Source of the DNA: Acidobacteriota bacterium
GTDB taxonomy: Bacteria; Acidobacteriota; Vicinamibacteria; Vicinamibacterales; 2-12-FULL-66-21
Length of the DNA: 9,580 nt
NCBI GenBank assembly: GCA_013362195.1
Contig: JABFWM010000038.1
Span: forward strand, 1-9,580
Direction of reading: 5' to 3'
In this document: positions 1 to 6,541 of the stretch, in pieces
Position numbering within the stretch: the first letter of the stretch is position 1
How the letters are laid out: every line of letters starts with the position of its first letter
Translations under genes and position numbers: made by a program
Notes under the pieces: generated by a model
Databases searched by the model: none
The model's input: only the letters and a program-made list of their open reading frames with translations
What the model was told of the DNA's origin: nothing

Positions 1-407
1 AGCGTCGTCGGCACCTGGACGACGGGAATGCCGCGCAGGTAGGTGGCCGCGGCGAACCCGGCGATGTCGCCGGCGACGCCGCCGCCGACGGCGACGATCG
101 CGCTCGCGCGATCGGCGCGGGCGCGGATCAACCCGTCGTAAATCCGCGAGACGGTCTGCAGGTGTTTGAAGCGCTCCCCGTCGGGAATGAGGATGGGCTC
201 TTCGCTGCTGACGGCGTTGAACGCGGCCTCGTGGAACCCCCAGACCGTCGGATTCGACACGACGAAGCGGCGGCGCGGCACCTGCCGTTCGTCGAGCAGC
301 GCCGCCAGCCGCGACGAAAGCGCGCTGGCGATGTGCACGGGGTAGGCGCCGGAGCGACTCCCGACATCGATGCGGACGGGGGCCACGTCTGGAACGGATG
401 GGGACAT
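1..407 (-). CDS. aroB: 3-dehydroquinate synthase, N-terminal part (runs off the left edge)
   Basis: AroB converts DAHP to 3-dehydroquinate, the second step of the cytoplasmic shikimate pathway, using NAD and a divalent metal. The window holds the first 135 codons plus two bases; the rest lies left of position 1. Seen directly: PDGERFKHL at about residues 75-83, the glycine-rich NAD-binding motif GGGVAGD at 108-114, then AGFAAATYLRG and VQVPTT up to the edge. These match the conserved N-terminal half of the family. The metal ligands and catalytic lysine lie in the missing part, so activity cannot be judged. The start is the ATG at 405-407, which gives the usual short N-terminus before the first beta strand; no good Shine-Dalgarno precedes it. 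The gene is divergent from nadB across 155 bp. The family call is secure; the exact start is less so. Confidence 0.93.
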   Translation of the reverse strand, partial: MSPSVPDVAPVRIDVGSRSGAYPVHIASALSSRLAALLDERQVPRRRFVVSNPTVWGFHEAAFNAVSSEEPILIPDGERFKHLQTVSRIYDGLIRARADRASAIVAVGGGVAGDIAGFAAATYLRGIPVVQVPTT

Positions 408-414
408 GCGCGAG

Positions 415-431
415 TGGATGGTAGGATAACA
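415..431 (-). promoter_or_regulatory. Putative extended -10 promoter of aroB
   Basis: On the minus strand TGT-TATCCT (431 down to 423) is an extended -10 motif with four of six consensus bases. It places transcription start near 416, about 9 nt before the aroB ATG, which leaves little room for a Shine-Dalgarno. No convincing -35 box is present at 16-18 nt. On the plus strand the same bases read TGG-TAGGAT (419-427), a weak extended -10 for nadB. Motif-based only. Confidence 0.3.
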
Positions 432-562
432 GGATCGGCATGGCTCGCGTTCCGCAAGCGGCCCGGCGCGCCACCGGCGTGCCCGCCGGCCCGGGGCGGG
501 GATCATCGGCCCCGCGAGTGACGGCGTAAGGGAGTCCGGGAGGCGAAGCCCCCGGGTCGAGG

Positions 563-2152
563 GTGGATCTGCACGGCGAGTACCTCATCATCGGGAGCGG
601 CATCGCCGCGTTGCGCGCGGCCGCGTCGCTGGACGGTGCCGGCGACGTGCTGATCCTGACCAAGGGCGGCGCGCGCGAAGGCAACACCGGGTACGCGCAA
701 GGCGGCATCGCGGCGGCAGTCGGTCCGGACGATTCGCCGGCGCGCCATCTCGCGGACACGCTCGCAGCCGGCGATGGTCTCTGCGACGAACGCGCCGTCG
801 CCGTCCTCGTCGACGAGGGGCCGCGCTACGTGCGCGAGCTGATGGCGTGGGGCGCTGCGTTCGATCGTGCGCCGGACGGATCGCCCGCGCTCGCCATCGA
901 AGGGGCGCACAGCGTGCGGCGCGTGCTGCACGCCCGCGACGCCACCGGGCGCGAGATCGGCCGCGTGCTCTGGGAGCGCGTGTCGCCGATGCCGAACGTC
1001 CGCATCGTCGATCACGCGCGCGCGGTCGCACTGATCGTCGAGGACGGCCGGTGCGCCGGCGTCCGGTTTCTGCAGGACGGCGCCGGCATGGCCGTCGCGC
1101 GGGCGCGCTGCACGCTGCTCGCGACGGGCGGCGCGGGTCAGGTCTACAGCGACACGACGAACCCGCACGTCGCCACCGGCGACGGCGTGGCGATCGCGTA
1201 TCGCGCCGGCGCGGCCGTCGCAGACCTCGAGTTCGTGCAGTTTCATCCGACCGCGCTCAAGCGGCACGGACAGCCGCGCTTCCTCCTGTCGGAGGCGTTG
1301 CGCGGCGAAGGCGCGCGCCTCGTGAATGCGGACGGCGAACCGTTCATGCTGCGCTACGATCCGGCCGGCGATCTGGCGCCGCGCGACCGCGTATCGCGGG
1401 GGATCGCGCGCGAGGAGCAGCGGACCGGTCAGCCGGTGTACTTGACGCTCGCGCACCTCGATCCCGCATACGTGCACCAGCGCTTTCCGGAGATCTCGGC
1501 GGCATGCCGTGGCGCGGGCCTCGACCTTGCGGTCGATCGAATTCCCGTCGGGCCGGCCGCGCATTACGCCATGGGCGGCGTCGTCACCGACCTCGACGGA
1601 CGGACGACGATTCCGGGACTGCTTTCGGCGGGCGAGGTGGCCTGCACCGGTGTTCATGGCGCGAACCGTCTCGCCAGCAATTCGCTGCTCGAGGGACTGG
1701 TGTTCGGCGCACGTGCAGGCAATGCGATGCGCGCGTCGCGGGACCGTTCGATAGATCCCGACACCGTGCGCGCACTGCAGCCATCGGGGTCCACGGCCAG
1801 CGACCGCATGGGGACGGCGGGGTCGGACTCCGGGCGTCAGCGGTTCGACGGCGCGTCAGTACGCGAACTGATGTGGCGGCACGTCGGCCTGTTTCGCGAC
1901 GGCGACGGGCTGCGCACCGCGCTCGCAGCGCTCGACCGCGCGTGGGACGCACTCGGTGCGACCGTCGACGACCCTGACGCGATGGCGACCGTGACCGCCG
2001 AGCAGTGGCAGGCAGCGAGCCTGGTCACGGTGGGACGGCTCATCGCCCGCGCCGCCTGGCGCCGCGAAGAGAGCCGCGGCGGCCACTTCCGGCTCGATTT
2101 CCCCGAACGCGACGACCGGCACTGGCGCCGCCGCGTGATGGAGATCCGGTGA
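563..2152 (+). CDS. nadB: L-aspartate oxidase
   Basis: NadB is a cytoplasmic FAD enzyme that oxidises L-aspartate to iminoaspartate, the first step of de novo NAD synthesis; NadA then makes quinolinate. The 529-residue length is close to the E. coli protein (about 540). Visible motifs: N-terminal dinucleotide motif GSGIAA at 11-16, HSVRRVLHARDATG from 116, ATGGAGQVY at 187-195, EFVQFHPTAL with His228, DLAPRDR with Arg274, HYAMGG with His334, and HGANRLASNSLLEG with Arg369. By remembered E. coli numbering these equal the active-site residues His244, Arg290, His351 and Arg386. The C-terminal helical domain ends with the typical ESRGGHFRLDFP. The start is GTG at 563: an in-frame TAA at 527-529 leaves no other start codon between them, although no well-spaced Shine-Dalgarno is seen. 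Neither nadA nor nadC is adjacent. The succinate dehydrogenase flavoprotein is a relative, but the NadB-specific motifs favour this call. Confidence 0.96.
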   Translation: MDLHGEYLIIGSGIAALRAAASLDGAGDVLILTKGGAREGNTGYAQGGIAAAVGPDDSPARHLADTLAAGDGLCDERAVAVLVDEGPRYVRELMAWGAAFDRAPDGSPALAIEGAHSVRRVLHARDATGREIGRVLWERVSPMPNVRIVDHARAVALIVEDGRCAGVRFLQDGAGMAVARARCTLLATGGAGQVYSDTTNPHVATGDGVAIAYRAGAAVADLEFVQFHPTALKRHGQPRFLLSEALRGEGARLVNADGEPFMLRYDPAGDLAPRDRVSRGIAREEQRTGQPVYLTLAHLDPAYVHQRFPEISAACRGAGLDLAVDRIPVGPAAHYAMGGVVTDLDGRTTIPGLLSAGEVACTGVHGANRLASNSLLEGLVFGARAGNAMRASRDRSIDPDTVRALQPSGSTASDRMGTAGSDSGRQRFDGASVRELMWRHVGLFRDGDGLRTALAALDRAWDALGATVDDPDAMATVTAEQWQAASLVTVGRLIARAAWRREESRGGHFRLDFPERDDRHWRRRVMEIR

Positions 2153-2201
2153 AGCAGCGGGGATGGTGACGCGGTGAGTCTTCGCCGGGTGATGGAGATC
2201 C
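2135..2201 (+). repeat. 13-bp direct repeat spanning the nadB end
   Basis: GTGATGGAGATCC occurs exactly at 2135-2147, inside the last codons of nadB, and again at 2189-2201 in the intergenic space. The copies are 54 bp apart. The second copy leads into a GC-rich hairpin upstream of proS. It may be a small local duplication or the edge of a dispersed intergenic element. No function is evident. Confidence 0.5.
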
Positions 2202-2217
2202 CGCGAGACGTGCCTGG

Positions 2218-2237
2218 GGCGGGTCTTTAGGCCCGCC
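2218..2237. repeat. GC-rich intergenic hairpin between nadB and proS
   Basis: GGCGGGTC (2218-2225), loop TTTA, GGCCCGCC (2230-2237) form an 8-bp stem with one G-T pair. No T-run follows on either strand, so a classical Rho-independent terminator is unlikely. The palindromic shape and intergenic position suggest a REP-like dispersed element; I recall similar hairpins between genes of high-GC Acidobacteriota, but this is memory, not a search. It could also stabilise the nadB 3' end. Confidence 0.45.
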
Positions 2238-2245
2238 GTGGTTGT

Positions 2246-2252
2246 AAAGGAA
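2246..2252 (+). promoter_or_regulatory. Shine-Dalgarno of proS
   Basis: AAAGGAA lies just before the ATG at 2255. The spacing is short (about 3-4 nt from the GGA core), but the site is purine-rich in GC-rich surroundings and supports this ATG as the proS start. Confidence 0.55.
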
Positions 2253-2254
2253 CT

Positions 2255-3715
2255 ATGGCTGACAAGGCGGAAGCGAGCAAAGGCGCGGTCACGGAGATCA
2301 CGCCGCAATCCGAAAACTTCTCCCAGTGGTACCTCGACGTGGTCCGGCGCGCGGAGCTTGCCGACTACACCGAGGTCAAGGGCTGCATGGCCATCCGGCC
2401 GTACGGCTACGCGATCTGGGAACTGATTCAGCAGGCCTTCGATCGCCGCTTCAAGGCGACCGGGCACGTGAACGCGTACTTCCCGCTGTTCATTCCCGCC
2501 GGGCTGCTGATGAAGGAGAAGGAGCACGTCGAGGGCTTCGCGCCGCAGGTGGCGTGGGTGACGAAAGGCGGCGACGAGGAACTGGCCGAGCCGCTGGTGG
2601 TGCGTCCGACCTCCGAAGTCATCATCGGCACCCTCTACGCGAAATGGATCCAGTCGTGGCGCGATCTGCCGGTGCTCATCAACCAGTGGGCGAACGTGGT
2701 GCGCTGGGAGAAGGTGACGCGGCCGTTCCTGCGCACCACCGAGTTCCTCTGGCAGGAAGGGCACACCGCGCACGAAACGGCCGACGAAGCGCAGCACGAG
2801 ACGCTGAAGATCCTGGCGTTGTACAAGGAGTGCGCTGAAACCGAGCTGGCCATGCCGGTCGTCGACGGCCAGAAGAGCGAAAGCGAGAAGGTCGCGGGGG
2901 CGTCGCGCACCTACTCCATCGAGGCGCTGATGGGCGACGGCCGTGCGCTGCAGGCGGGCACGTCCCACAACCTCGGACAGAATTTCGCGAAGGCGTTCGG
3001 GATCCAGTTCCAGGGACGCGACAAGACGCTGCAGCACGCCTGGACGACGTCATGGGGCGTGTCGACGCGGCTCATCGGCGGCGTGATCATGACGCATGGC
3101 GACGACAACGGGCTGATTCTGCCGCCGCGGATCGCGCCGTATCAGGTCGTCATCGTCCCGATTCCACGCGGCAACTGGCAGGAGACCGTGCTGCCCAAGG
3201 CGCGCGAGATCCGCGACGCGCTGCAGGCCGCCGGCGTCCGGGTGATGCTCGACGATCGCGATGCCTACACGCCAGGGTGGAAGTTCGCCGAGTGGGAACT
3301 GCGCGGCGTGCCGCTCCGGATCGAGATCGGCCCGAAGGACCTCGAGAAGTCGGCGGTGATGGTGGCGCGCCGCGACACCCGCGAAAAGGGGACGATGGCC
3401 ATGGATGGCCTCGTGCCCGCGATCAGCGCCCGGCTCGAGGAGATCCAGCGCGCGCTCTACGAACGGGCGGTGAAGTTCCGCGAGGAGCACACCACGCGCG
3501 TCAGCAGCTACGACGAGTTCAAGAGCATCATGGAAGGACGTCCCGGATTCGTCATCGCCGGCTGGTGTGGAAGCGCCGACTGTGAAGCGCAGATCAAGGC
3601 GGATACGCAGGCGACGCTGCGGAACATCCCGTTCGGCGGCGCGCACGTGACCGGGACCTGCGTGAAGTGCGGCCGGCCGTCGCCGGCCGAAGCGTGGTTC
3701 GCGAAGGCGTACTGA
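2255..3715 (+). CDS. proS: Prolyl-tRNA synthetase, type 3 (archaeal/eukaryote-like)
   Basis: This class II synthetase charges tRNA-Pro with proline in the cytoplasm. At 486 residues it has the compact type 3 layout and lacks the large editing insertion found between motifs 2 and 3 in E. coli-type ProS. Seen: the proline-binding loop PTSE at 118-121, motif 2 RTTEFLWQEGHTAH starting at Arg160, GTSHNLGQNF at 235-244, and motif 3 GDDNGLILPPR ending at Arg292. An anticodon-binding domain follows. A C-terminal zinc-type domain has Cys438, Cys443, Cys469 and Cys472. The chain ends in the residues KAY; type 3 enzymes such as the Thermus one are known to end in tyrosine, which reaches toward the active site. 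The ATG at 2255 has a Shine-Dalgarno. The gene lies 102 bp after nadB on the same strand and converges on the HEAT gene. Confidence 0.97.
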   Translation: MADKAEASKGAVTEITPQSENFSQWYLDVVRRAELADYTEVKGCMAIRPYGYAIWELIQQAFDRRFKATGHVNAYFPLFIPAGLLMKEKEHVEGFAPQVAWVTKGGDEELAEPLVVRPTSEVIIGTLYAKWIQSWRDLPVLINQWANVVRWEKVTRPFLRTTEFLWQEGHTAHETADEAQHETLKILALYKECAETELAMPVVDGQKSESEKVAGASRTYSIEALMGDGRALQAGTSHNLGQNFAKAFGIQFQGRDKTLQHAWTTSWGVSTRLIGGVIMTHGDDNGLILPPRIAPYQVVIVPIPRGNWQETVLPKAREIRDALQAAGVRVMLDDRDAYTPGWKFAEWELRGVPLRIEIGPKDLEKSAVMVARRDTREKGTMAMDGLVPAISARLEEIQRALYERAVKFREEHTTRVSSYDEFKSIMEGRPGFVIAGWCGSADCEAQIKADTQATLRNIPFGGAHVTGTCVKCGRPSPAEAWFAKAY

Positions 3716-3726
3716 TCCGGACCGCG

Positions 3727-4758
3727 TCAGCTGTTCGCCATCAGATCCGCCGTGGCCTCCGGCCAGCGTGCCAGCGCGCGCTTCACCGCCGCGTGACGGC
3801 GGGTCAGCCCCTCGCGCGACACGATCGCGCGAAACGCGATCGCGACGTGCTCGCGCCACCACGCGTCGCCGCTGCGCGACGACGCGTCGTACGCGCCGGC
3901 GAGCGGCTCGAGACACGTGGCGTCCCCCACCTCCTCGAGCGCGGCCAGAAACGAGACGGGCAGACGATCCGGGTCGAGCAGGCTGTCGCGCAGGTCGTAG
4001 AGCGCGAGCGTGCTGCCGCGCGCCGCCAGCGCCTGGTGCACCGCCCCGCGCACCGCCCGCCACTCCGCCCGCCGCATGGCATCGGGCTCGCGCATCTCGT
4101 GCAGGCGGATCGCATCGACGACGTGCAGCAGATCGAGTAGCCGGGCCGCGGTACCGATCGTCGCGACCACTTTCTTCAACGGATCGGGCGACGCGGGCAG
4201 CCGCCCTTCGACGGCGTCGCGCCAGACGGCCGCTGCAGACGCGGTCGATTCGGGGCGCGCTGCGGCGAAGGCACTCCGCATCGCGGCGGCAGGATCGCCG
4301 CCGAGCATCGCGCGAATCGGATCCAGCACCGACGCGGGCAGCTCGCGCATGGCGTCGACCGCGGCCCGCCGCAGATCCTCGGGGCGCGACCGGTCCAGGC
4401 CGACGTTGATGAGCACGTCGAGCGCGTCACGCGCGGCCTCTGGCGCCGGCGCCGTGACGAACGCGCGGAGCACGCCGACCGCGGCCATCTGCACCTCCAG
4501 CGATCCGGCGGCGTCCTGCAGCGCGCCGCGAGCGATCGGAACCGCCCGCGGGTCGCCAGCCGCCTCCAGTACTCGGAGCATGCCTGCCCGCGCGTGGATC
4601 TCCGCGGGCTGCGCGCAGGCCTGCAGCAGATGCTCGACCGCACGCGGTCCGATCACCGCGAGCCGTGTGATGGCCGTCTCGCGCCGCACATCGTCTGCGG
4701 CGCCGAGCGCGTCGATCAAGTGGCGGATCTCGACGGATGCGGAAGGACGAATCGGCAT
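3727..4758 (-). CDS. HEAT-repeat protein of unknown role
   Basis: This is a 343-residue, leucine- and alanine-rich, all-helical protein. The first half shows repeated helix pairs of the HEAT or PBS-lyase-like type: about residues 11-48, 54-84 (with LEAAGDPRAVPIARGAL), 88-116 and 126-155 (RAAVDAMRELPASVLDPIRAML). The second half is also helical but less regular. No signal peptide or membrane segment is seen, so it is probably cytoplasmic. HEAT arrays usually bind other proteins; no enzyme motif is visible and I do not assign a function. The ATG at 4758 lies 15 nt after the lipoprotein stop, without an obvious Shine-Dalgarno, so translation may be coupled. It is the last gene of the minus-strand cluster and converges on proS with 11 bp between the stops and no visible terminator. 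Confidence 0.8.
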   Translation of the reverse strand: MPIRPSASVEIRHLIDALGAADDVRRETAITRLAVIGPRAVEHLLQACAQPAEIHARAGMLRVLEAAGDPRAVPIARGALQDAAGSLEVQMAAVGVLRAFVTAPAPEAARDALDVLINVGLDRSRPEDLRRAAVDAMRELPASVLDPIRAMLGGDPAAAMRSAFAAARPESTASAAAVWRDAVEGRLPASPDPLKKVVATIGTAARLLDLLHVVDAIRLHEMREPDAMRRAEWRAVRGAVHQALAARGSTLALYDLRDSLLDPDRLPVSFLAALEEVGDATCLEPLAGAYDASSRSGDAWWREHVAIAFRAIVSREGLTRRHAAVKRALARWPEATADLMANS

Positions 4759-4773
4759 TGCGCGAACGGAGGC

Positions 4774-5220
4774 TCAGTAATCGGCGAGGACGTGACGCGG
4801 TGAGCCGTCGCGCGTCGGTGGCACGCCGTGCGGCACCGCGGCGGCGCCCGGCTTCGTGACGTGAATGATGATCGCGTCGGTGGCGATGCCGCCCTTCCCG
4901 TCGCTCACCGTGATCGCGACGGGCACCGGACCCTCCTGCGCTGGAGCCGTCCACGTCGTCTGCCGTGCGGAGGCGGCCGCCAGCACTCCCGACGGCGCGG
5001 TCCACGCGTACGACAGGGCGTCACGGTCGGGATCCGTCGCATCGGCGGAGACGGTGACGCTGCGGCCCGCACTCACGCTGCACGGGTCGCACCGCAGCCG
5101 GACCGCCGGCGGCTGGTTCGGCGAGGCGGTCGGCGACGGGGTCCTGACGGCGGCTCGGGGATGACACCCGGCGATCGCGACGAGCATCGCGACGCCGGAG
5201 ATTCGGGTCACCTGCGTCAT
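4774..5220 (-). CDS. Small lipoprotein with one PKD/Ig-like domain and a CDPC motif
   Basis: This 148-residue protein begins with a lipoprotein signal: a basic residue at 6, a hydrophobic stretch at 9-17 and lipobox I-A-G-C with Cys19 as the expected lipidation site. A Pro/Ser/Thr-rich spacer (about 21-37) follows, then one beta-rich domain (about 38-121). This has CDPC (Cys44, Cys47), DATDPDRDALSYAW and ITVSDGKGG, the pattern of PKD or cadherin-like domains of bacterial surface proteins. I recall similar CDPC-plus-PKD segments in larger acidobacterial OmpA-type proteins; here no OmpA or other domain follows, so the protein may be a stand-alone module. Probable site: outer-membrane inner leaflet or cell surface. 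It follows the tat fusion after 39 bp. Ligand and role are unknown. Confidence 0.78.
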   Translation of the reverse strand: MTQVTRISGVAMLVAIAGCHPRAAVRTPSPTASPNQPPAVRLRCDPCSVSAGRSVTVSADATDPDRDALSYAWTAPSGVLAAASARQTTWTAPAQEGPVPVAITVSDGKGGIATDAIIIHVTKPGAAAVPHGVPPTRDGSPRHVLADY

Positions 5221-5227
5221 GCGCGGC

Positions 5228-5233
5228 AGTATA
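5228..5233 (-). promoter_or_regulatory. Putative -10 box just before the lipoprotein gene
   Basis: TATACT on the minus strand (5233-5228, five of six consensus bases) stands 7 nt before the lipoprotein ATG, so a transcript from it would be leaderless. The -35 region is poor (TTCCGC at 18 nt, inside the neighbouring hairpin). It would let the lipoprotein and HEAT genes be expressed separately from the tat fusion. Confidence 0.35.
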
Positions 5234-5238
5234 GGTGG

Positions 5239-5258
5239 CTTCCGCCGTCAGGCGGAAG
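5239..5258 (-). repeat. Perfect 8-bp hairpin between tat fusion and lipoprotein gene
   Basis: CTTCCGCC, a 4-nt loop (TGAC on the minus strand), and GGCGGAAG form a perfect 8-bp stem starting one base after the tat fusion stop codon. No T-run follows in the transcribed direction (CCACCTATACT instead). It is therefore more likely an mRNA stabiliser, processing site or partial terminator than a full intrinsic terminator. It also covers the weak -35 of the lipoprotein promoter. Confidence 0.6.
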
Positions 5259-5259
5259 A

Positions 5260-6417
5260 TCACAGCTCCTCGGCGGAGCGCCTCTTTCCGAAGATGAACG
5301 CGATGGCGATGCTGATGATGTAGAGCCCGAGCATCGGCACCGCCATCATGATCTGCGACATCATGTCGGTGCCGGGACTGATGACGGCGGCGATGATGAA
5401 GATCACGAGGAACGCGTACTTGAAGTACTTCAGCAGCATGCGCGCGGTGACGACGCCCATGCGCGCGAGGAAGAAGACGAGCGTCGGCATCTCGAAGATG
5501 GCGCCGAACCCGAGCAGCATCTTCGTGTACATGCCGAAGGCTTCGTCGATCTTCGGCACGAAGCGCATGTAATCGGTCTGAAAGCTGGCGAAGAACGCCC
5601 ACGTCCACGGGAAGGCGATGTAGTGGGCGAACAGCCCGCCGGCGACGAAGAAGATCGTCGACATCAGCACGAAGGGGATCGCGAACTTCTTCTCGTGGGA
5701 GTAGAGGCCGGGGGCGATGAACCGCCAGATCTGCCAGAGGATGAGCGGCGACGCGATGAAGATGCCGGCGAGGAACCCGATCTTGACGTAGAGCATGAAC
5801 GGGTCGGGCCCGGCGGTGTACTGCAGGTAGCCGCCCGCCGGGAGGATCGCCTGCATCGGCTTCATGATGAAGTCGAAGATCCGTCCGATGAAGATGTAGG
5901 CGACGGCGCAGCCGGCGATCAGCGCATAGACGATGTAGATCAGTCGTTTCCGGAGCTCGTCGAGATGCTCCAGAAACGACATCTTGGCGCCGGCTTCGTC
6001 GGGCTCCGGAGGCTCCGGATCGTGCGCGGTCGCGGCGCCGGGGAAAGGAACGAGCGCCATCCGGGCGTACGCGTTTTCGCGCTGGCGAGGGACGGTCGTG
6101 TGCGCGTGGTCAGCGGCCGCTTCCGGCTCCGCGGCCGGCGTCGCCGGCTGCGTGTAGGCCGGCGTCGCCGGCTGCGTGTAGGTCGGCGGGGTGTACGTGG
6201 ACGCCGGCGCGGGCTCGTTCGCCCTCATCGCGGCGCGTTGATCCTCGATGCGGATCTCTTCGTCCAGCGTATTCTTCAGTTCGTTGGAAGCGCGCTTGAA
6301 TTCCGCAAGGCTCTTGCCGAGCGACTTGCCAAGTTCGGGCAGCTTCCGCGGACCAAAGATAATCAGGGCGATGGTGAAGATGATGATCAGTTCCGGGACG
6401 CCAACAGAGCCAAACAT
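5260..6417 (-). CDS. tatAC: TatA-TatC fusion, twin-arginine translocase
   Basis: One 385-codon reading frame encodes both Tat export subunits. Residues 1-50 are TatA/B-like: membrane helix about 5-21, hinge FGPRKLPELG at 21-30, then an amphipathic helix with SLAEFKRA. Residues 51-145 form a charged, then Pro/Thr/Ala-rich linker with two YTQPATPA units. Residues 146-385 are a full-length TatC starting with MSFLEHLDELRKRL and containing about six membrane helices. TatC key residues are present: Glu154 (E. coli Glu15), Phe233 and Glu242 (Phe94, Glu103; signal-peptide site), and Asp351 (Asp211). Tat moves folded proteins across the inner membrane; TatC binds the twin-arginine signal and TatA forms the passage. 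The two are normally separate genes. Met120 and Met146 are in-frame ATGs that could also yield free TatC. The ATG at 6417 lies 7 nt from a TATAAT box. A sequencing frameshift that removed a TatA stop cannot be excluded, but the linker is clean and in frame. Confidence 0.9.
   Translation of the reverse strand: MFGSVGVPELIIIFTIALIIFGPRKLPELGKSLGKSLAEFKRASNELKNTLDEEIRIEDQRAAMRANEPAPASTYTPPTYTQPATPAYTQPATPAAEPEAAADHAHTTVPRQRENAYARMALVPFPGAATAHDPEPPEPDEAGAKMSFLEHLDELRKRLIYIVYALIAGCAVAYIFIGRIFDFIMKPMQAILPAGGYLQYTAGPDPFMLYVKIGFLAGIFIASPLILWQIWRFIAPGLYSHEKKFAIPFVLMSTIFFVAGGLFAHYIAFPWTWAFFASFQTDYMRFVPKIDEAFGMYTKMLLGFGAIFEMPTLVFFLARMGVVTARMLLKYFKYAFLVIFIIAAVISPGTDMMSQIMMAVPMLGLYIISIAIAFIFGKRRSAEEL
6135..6182 (-). 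repeat. Two exact 24-bp tandem units in the TatA-TatC linker
   Basis: A 24-bp unit at 6135-6158 is repeated exactly at 6159-6182. On the minus strand it encodes YTQPATPA twice (about residues 80-95), and the preceding TYTPP looks like a worn third unit. Whole-codon repeats of this kind change linker length by slippage without breaking the frame. Confidence 0.85.
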
Positions 6418-6424
6418 GCCGGCG

Positions 6425-6430
6425 ATTATA
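6425..6430 (-). promoter_or_regulatory. TATAAT -10 box of the tat fusion
   Basis: A perfect TATAAT on the minus strand (6430-6425) stands 7 nt before the ATG at 6417, so the transcript would start at or next to the start codon. No good -35 is present (CGCGGG at 17 nt). The perfect hexamer in such GC-rich DNA makes chance less likely. Confidence 0.5.
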
Positions 6431-6512
6431 CACCTCTGATACCCCCGCCCGCGGATGCGCGGCGGCCCCGGATGCCGGTCCCCCGGCGCCGCCCCAGTAT
6501 CCCGGGAAGTCG

Positions 6513-6541
6513 TTGCGGCGCCTGTACTTGTCTGCTACGAT
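6513..6541 (+). promoter_or_regulatory. Sigma-70-type promoter of ctp
   Basis: TTGCGG (6513-6518), a 17-nt spacer, and TGC-TACGAT (extended -10; hexamer 6536-6541) fit a housekeeping promoter. Transcription would begin near 6547-6550, at the ctp ATG, so the mRNA should be leaderless or nearly so. It is divergent from the tat fusion promoter about 80 bp away. Confidence 0.6.

Noticed and set aside
503..1657. A 384-codon minus-strand open frame antisense to nadB.
   Set aside because: It is a high-GC shadow frame: Arg/Ala-rich with no motif, while the opposite frame is a full-length, motif-complete NadB.
1856..3037. A 393-codon minus-strand open frame antisense to the end of nadB and the start of proS.
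   Set aside because: It spans two well-supported genes on the other strand and has no recognisable domain.
3716..3726. Bidirectional terminator between convergent proS and the HEAT gene.
   Set aside because: The 11-bp gap and its flanks show no GC-rich hairpin with a T-run, so no terminator is reported.
5260..6417. Possibility that tatA and tatC are two separate genes with an overlooked stop between them.
   Set aside because: The frame is open throughout from the ATG at 6417 to the stop at 5260, including an in-frame repeated linker. Only an undetected sequencing error could split it, and that is recorded as a caveat.
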